64,000 nt of DNA from Eutrigla gurnardus (Eukaryota > Chordata > Actinopteri > Perciformes > Triglidae), in contig OY741270.1 of assembly GCA_963514095.1 (NCBI GenBank), positions 26,182,571 through 26,246,570 on the forward strand, written 5' to 3'. A program made the translations under genes and the position numbers. This document shows positions 63,401-64,000 of this stretch, piece after piece; the first letter of the stretch is position 1; every line of letters starts with the position of its first letter. The notes under the pieces are model-generated. The model did not search any database. It saw only the letters and a list, made by a program, of their open reading frames with translations, and had not been told where the DNA came from.

Positions 63401-63897
63401 TCTCCAAGACAAGTGTTGCTGACAGCCTCTTGCTCAGGAGGGTCGTTTTGTCAAGCAAGTCTTTTTGTCCGATTCCGTCAGCGACGATCATATTAAAATC
63501 TGCACTGATGCTCCCAACCCTGAAAGACAAAGTATAGATTTCAGTCGCACATTGAAAACACATTAAAAGCAGATATGATTTGTATTAAGCAAACAAAGCA
63601 AGTACCTGTATTTGTTAATTGCCAAGGTGTCGAATCCCGTCAAAGTGCTGTACACCGTTTTCATCTGCAAAGCAACAACTCATTCACATCGGCACGCTCT
63701 TGGCAATTTGACGTTGCTTAAATGAACGACATTATTCCCGATCTGATAAAGGGAATTCGTTCAGTAAACGTGCTGTTTATTCATACATACATTTCGTAAC
63801 AAGTTATTGTTACACTCCTTAAATTCCTCAGAGGCTTTTTTTTTCAGACAATTGTAATACTCCAGTCTTGTCAGGGTAATGGATCCGTTGAAAAGAA
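57411..63897 (-). CDS. Adhesion GPCR subfamily F (ADGRF5-like), 5' end beyond window
   Basis: Thirteen exons join in phase to 904 residues of a longer protein: 63791-63897, 63606-63664, 63395-63519, 63073-63288, 62074-62301, 61322-61462, 60723-60837, 60398-60476, 59972-60151, 58411-59745, 58278-58319, 57546-57581, 57411-57464. Order: a SEA-like domain (first three exons; YRVGSISADF carries the Gly-Ser typical of SEA self-cleavage); cysteine-containing Ig-like segments (63073-63288, 62074-62301, 61322-61462); a hormone-receptor-like cysteine segment (60398-60837); the GAIN domain; a GPS site, CICTHLSSFAML, with the His-Leu-Ser needed for autoproteolysis; seven membrane helices, six of them in the 1.3-kb exon; and a short tail. 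This architecture and the tdrd6-ankrd66 neighbourhood fit ADGRF5/GPR116, but fish have extra ADGRF genes, so no symbol is given. ADGRF5 controls surfactant and epithelial homeostasis in mammals. Confidence 0.88.
57649..58117. repeat. CTAG-rich 54-bp minisatellite, copy 2 (adgrf intron)
   Basis: Same family and same leader as the array at 54860-55237. Here most units are 54 bp: the landmark CCCTAAC recurs at 57807, 57861, 57959, 58013 and 58067. It lies in the intron between adgrf exons 58278-58319 and 57546-57581. Confidence 0.95.
59780..59873 (-). repeat. tRNA-derived SINE fragment in adgrf intron
   Basis: Read on the minus strand it begins GCACGGTGGTGTAGTCGGTA and continues to GGGTTCGATTCC. 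These fit Pol III box A (TGGTGTAGTCGGTAGC, 59843-59858) and box B (GGTTCGATTCC, 59804-59814). The GCACGGTGGTG...CACTGTCGCCTCACAGC...GGGTTCG pattern is a known abundant fish SINE-type repeat. It fills a large part of a 226-nt intron (59746-59971). It is not a folded tRNA gene: no paired acceptor stem is seen. Confidence 0.75.
62536..62905 (+). repeat. Retroposon 3' tail (LINE/SINE-type) in adgrf intron
   Basis: Contains CAGGCTGAAGACTCACCTGT and the tail GTAAGTCGCTTTGGACAAAA, then GCGTCCGTGAAATGCC and ATAAATGTAAATGTCAATG. This arrangement is a very common end of teleost non-LTR-derived repeats, known from memory. No intact reverse transcriptase frame is present. Confidence 0.7.
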
Positions 63898-64000
63898 CTG
63901 TGAAAAGAAGACGATGCATGGGTTAGTACACACTAATACACACACATGCACATGGGAACGCAGTAAATAACCAAATACCTCTTTGGCTTGAAACACACAC

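Overview
This window is a piece of a vertebrate nuclear genome, almost certainly a percomorph-type teleost fish. Genes are split into many short exons with GT-AG introns. Proteins are clear vertebrate orthologues, and the introns and intergenic DNA are full of (CA)n, (GATA/GACA)n and minisatellite DNA plus short interspersed repeats typical of teleosts. No bacterial, plasmid or viral genes were seen. I rebuilt exons by hand from reading frame, splice signals and protein continuity. For seven of the nine genes the exon phases close into a complete open reading frame; the other two run off the window.

Layout. 361-6472 (-): a ccdc162/C6orf183-like gene, 3' end outside the window. 8904-14959 (-): foxo3, two coding exons. 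17279-23887 (-): afg1l (LACE1), 13 coding exons. 26033-28186 (+): scml4, 7 coding exons. 28187-34171: a repeat-bearing intergenic stretch. 34172-35892 (+): vsnl1, 3 coding exons. 38670-47241 (-): smc6, 26 coding exons. 49210-54379 (+): tdrd6, one giant exon plus a tiny last coding exon. 55563-56805 (+): ankrd66, 3 exons. 57411-63897 (-): an adhesion GPCR of subfamily F (ADGRF5-like), 5' end outside the window.

The gene order is a mosaic of three blocks that lie apart in human: ccdc162-foxo3-afg1l-scml4 (6q21), vsnl1-smc6 (2p24) and tdrd6-ankrd66-adgrf (6p12). Several genes that sit between them in human are missing, as expected after teleost genome duplication and gene loss. The products are not one pathway: stress/insulin-responsive transcription (foxo3), mitochondrial protein quality control (afg1l), Polycomb-type regulation (scml4), neuronal calcium sensing (vsnl1), chromosome maintenance (smc6), germ-granule/piRNA biology (tdrd6) and cell-surface signalling (adgrf).

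Main points for a second look: three near-identical 690-bp Tudor-domain repeats in tdrd6 with signs of gene conversion; a CTAG-rich 54/55-bp minisatellite present twice with the same leader on either side of ankrd66; a 1.1-kb GATA/GACA (Bkm-like) array in an afg1l intron; RFX X-box motifs just upstream of both ccdc162 and ankrd66, suggesting ciliary roles; and a short head-to-head promoter shared by smc6 and tdrd6. I found no wholly new biological system.
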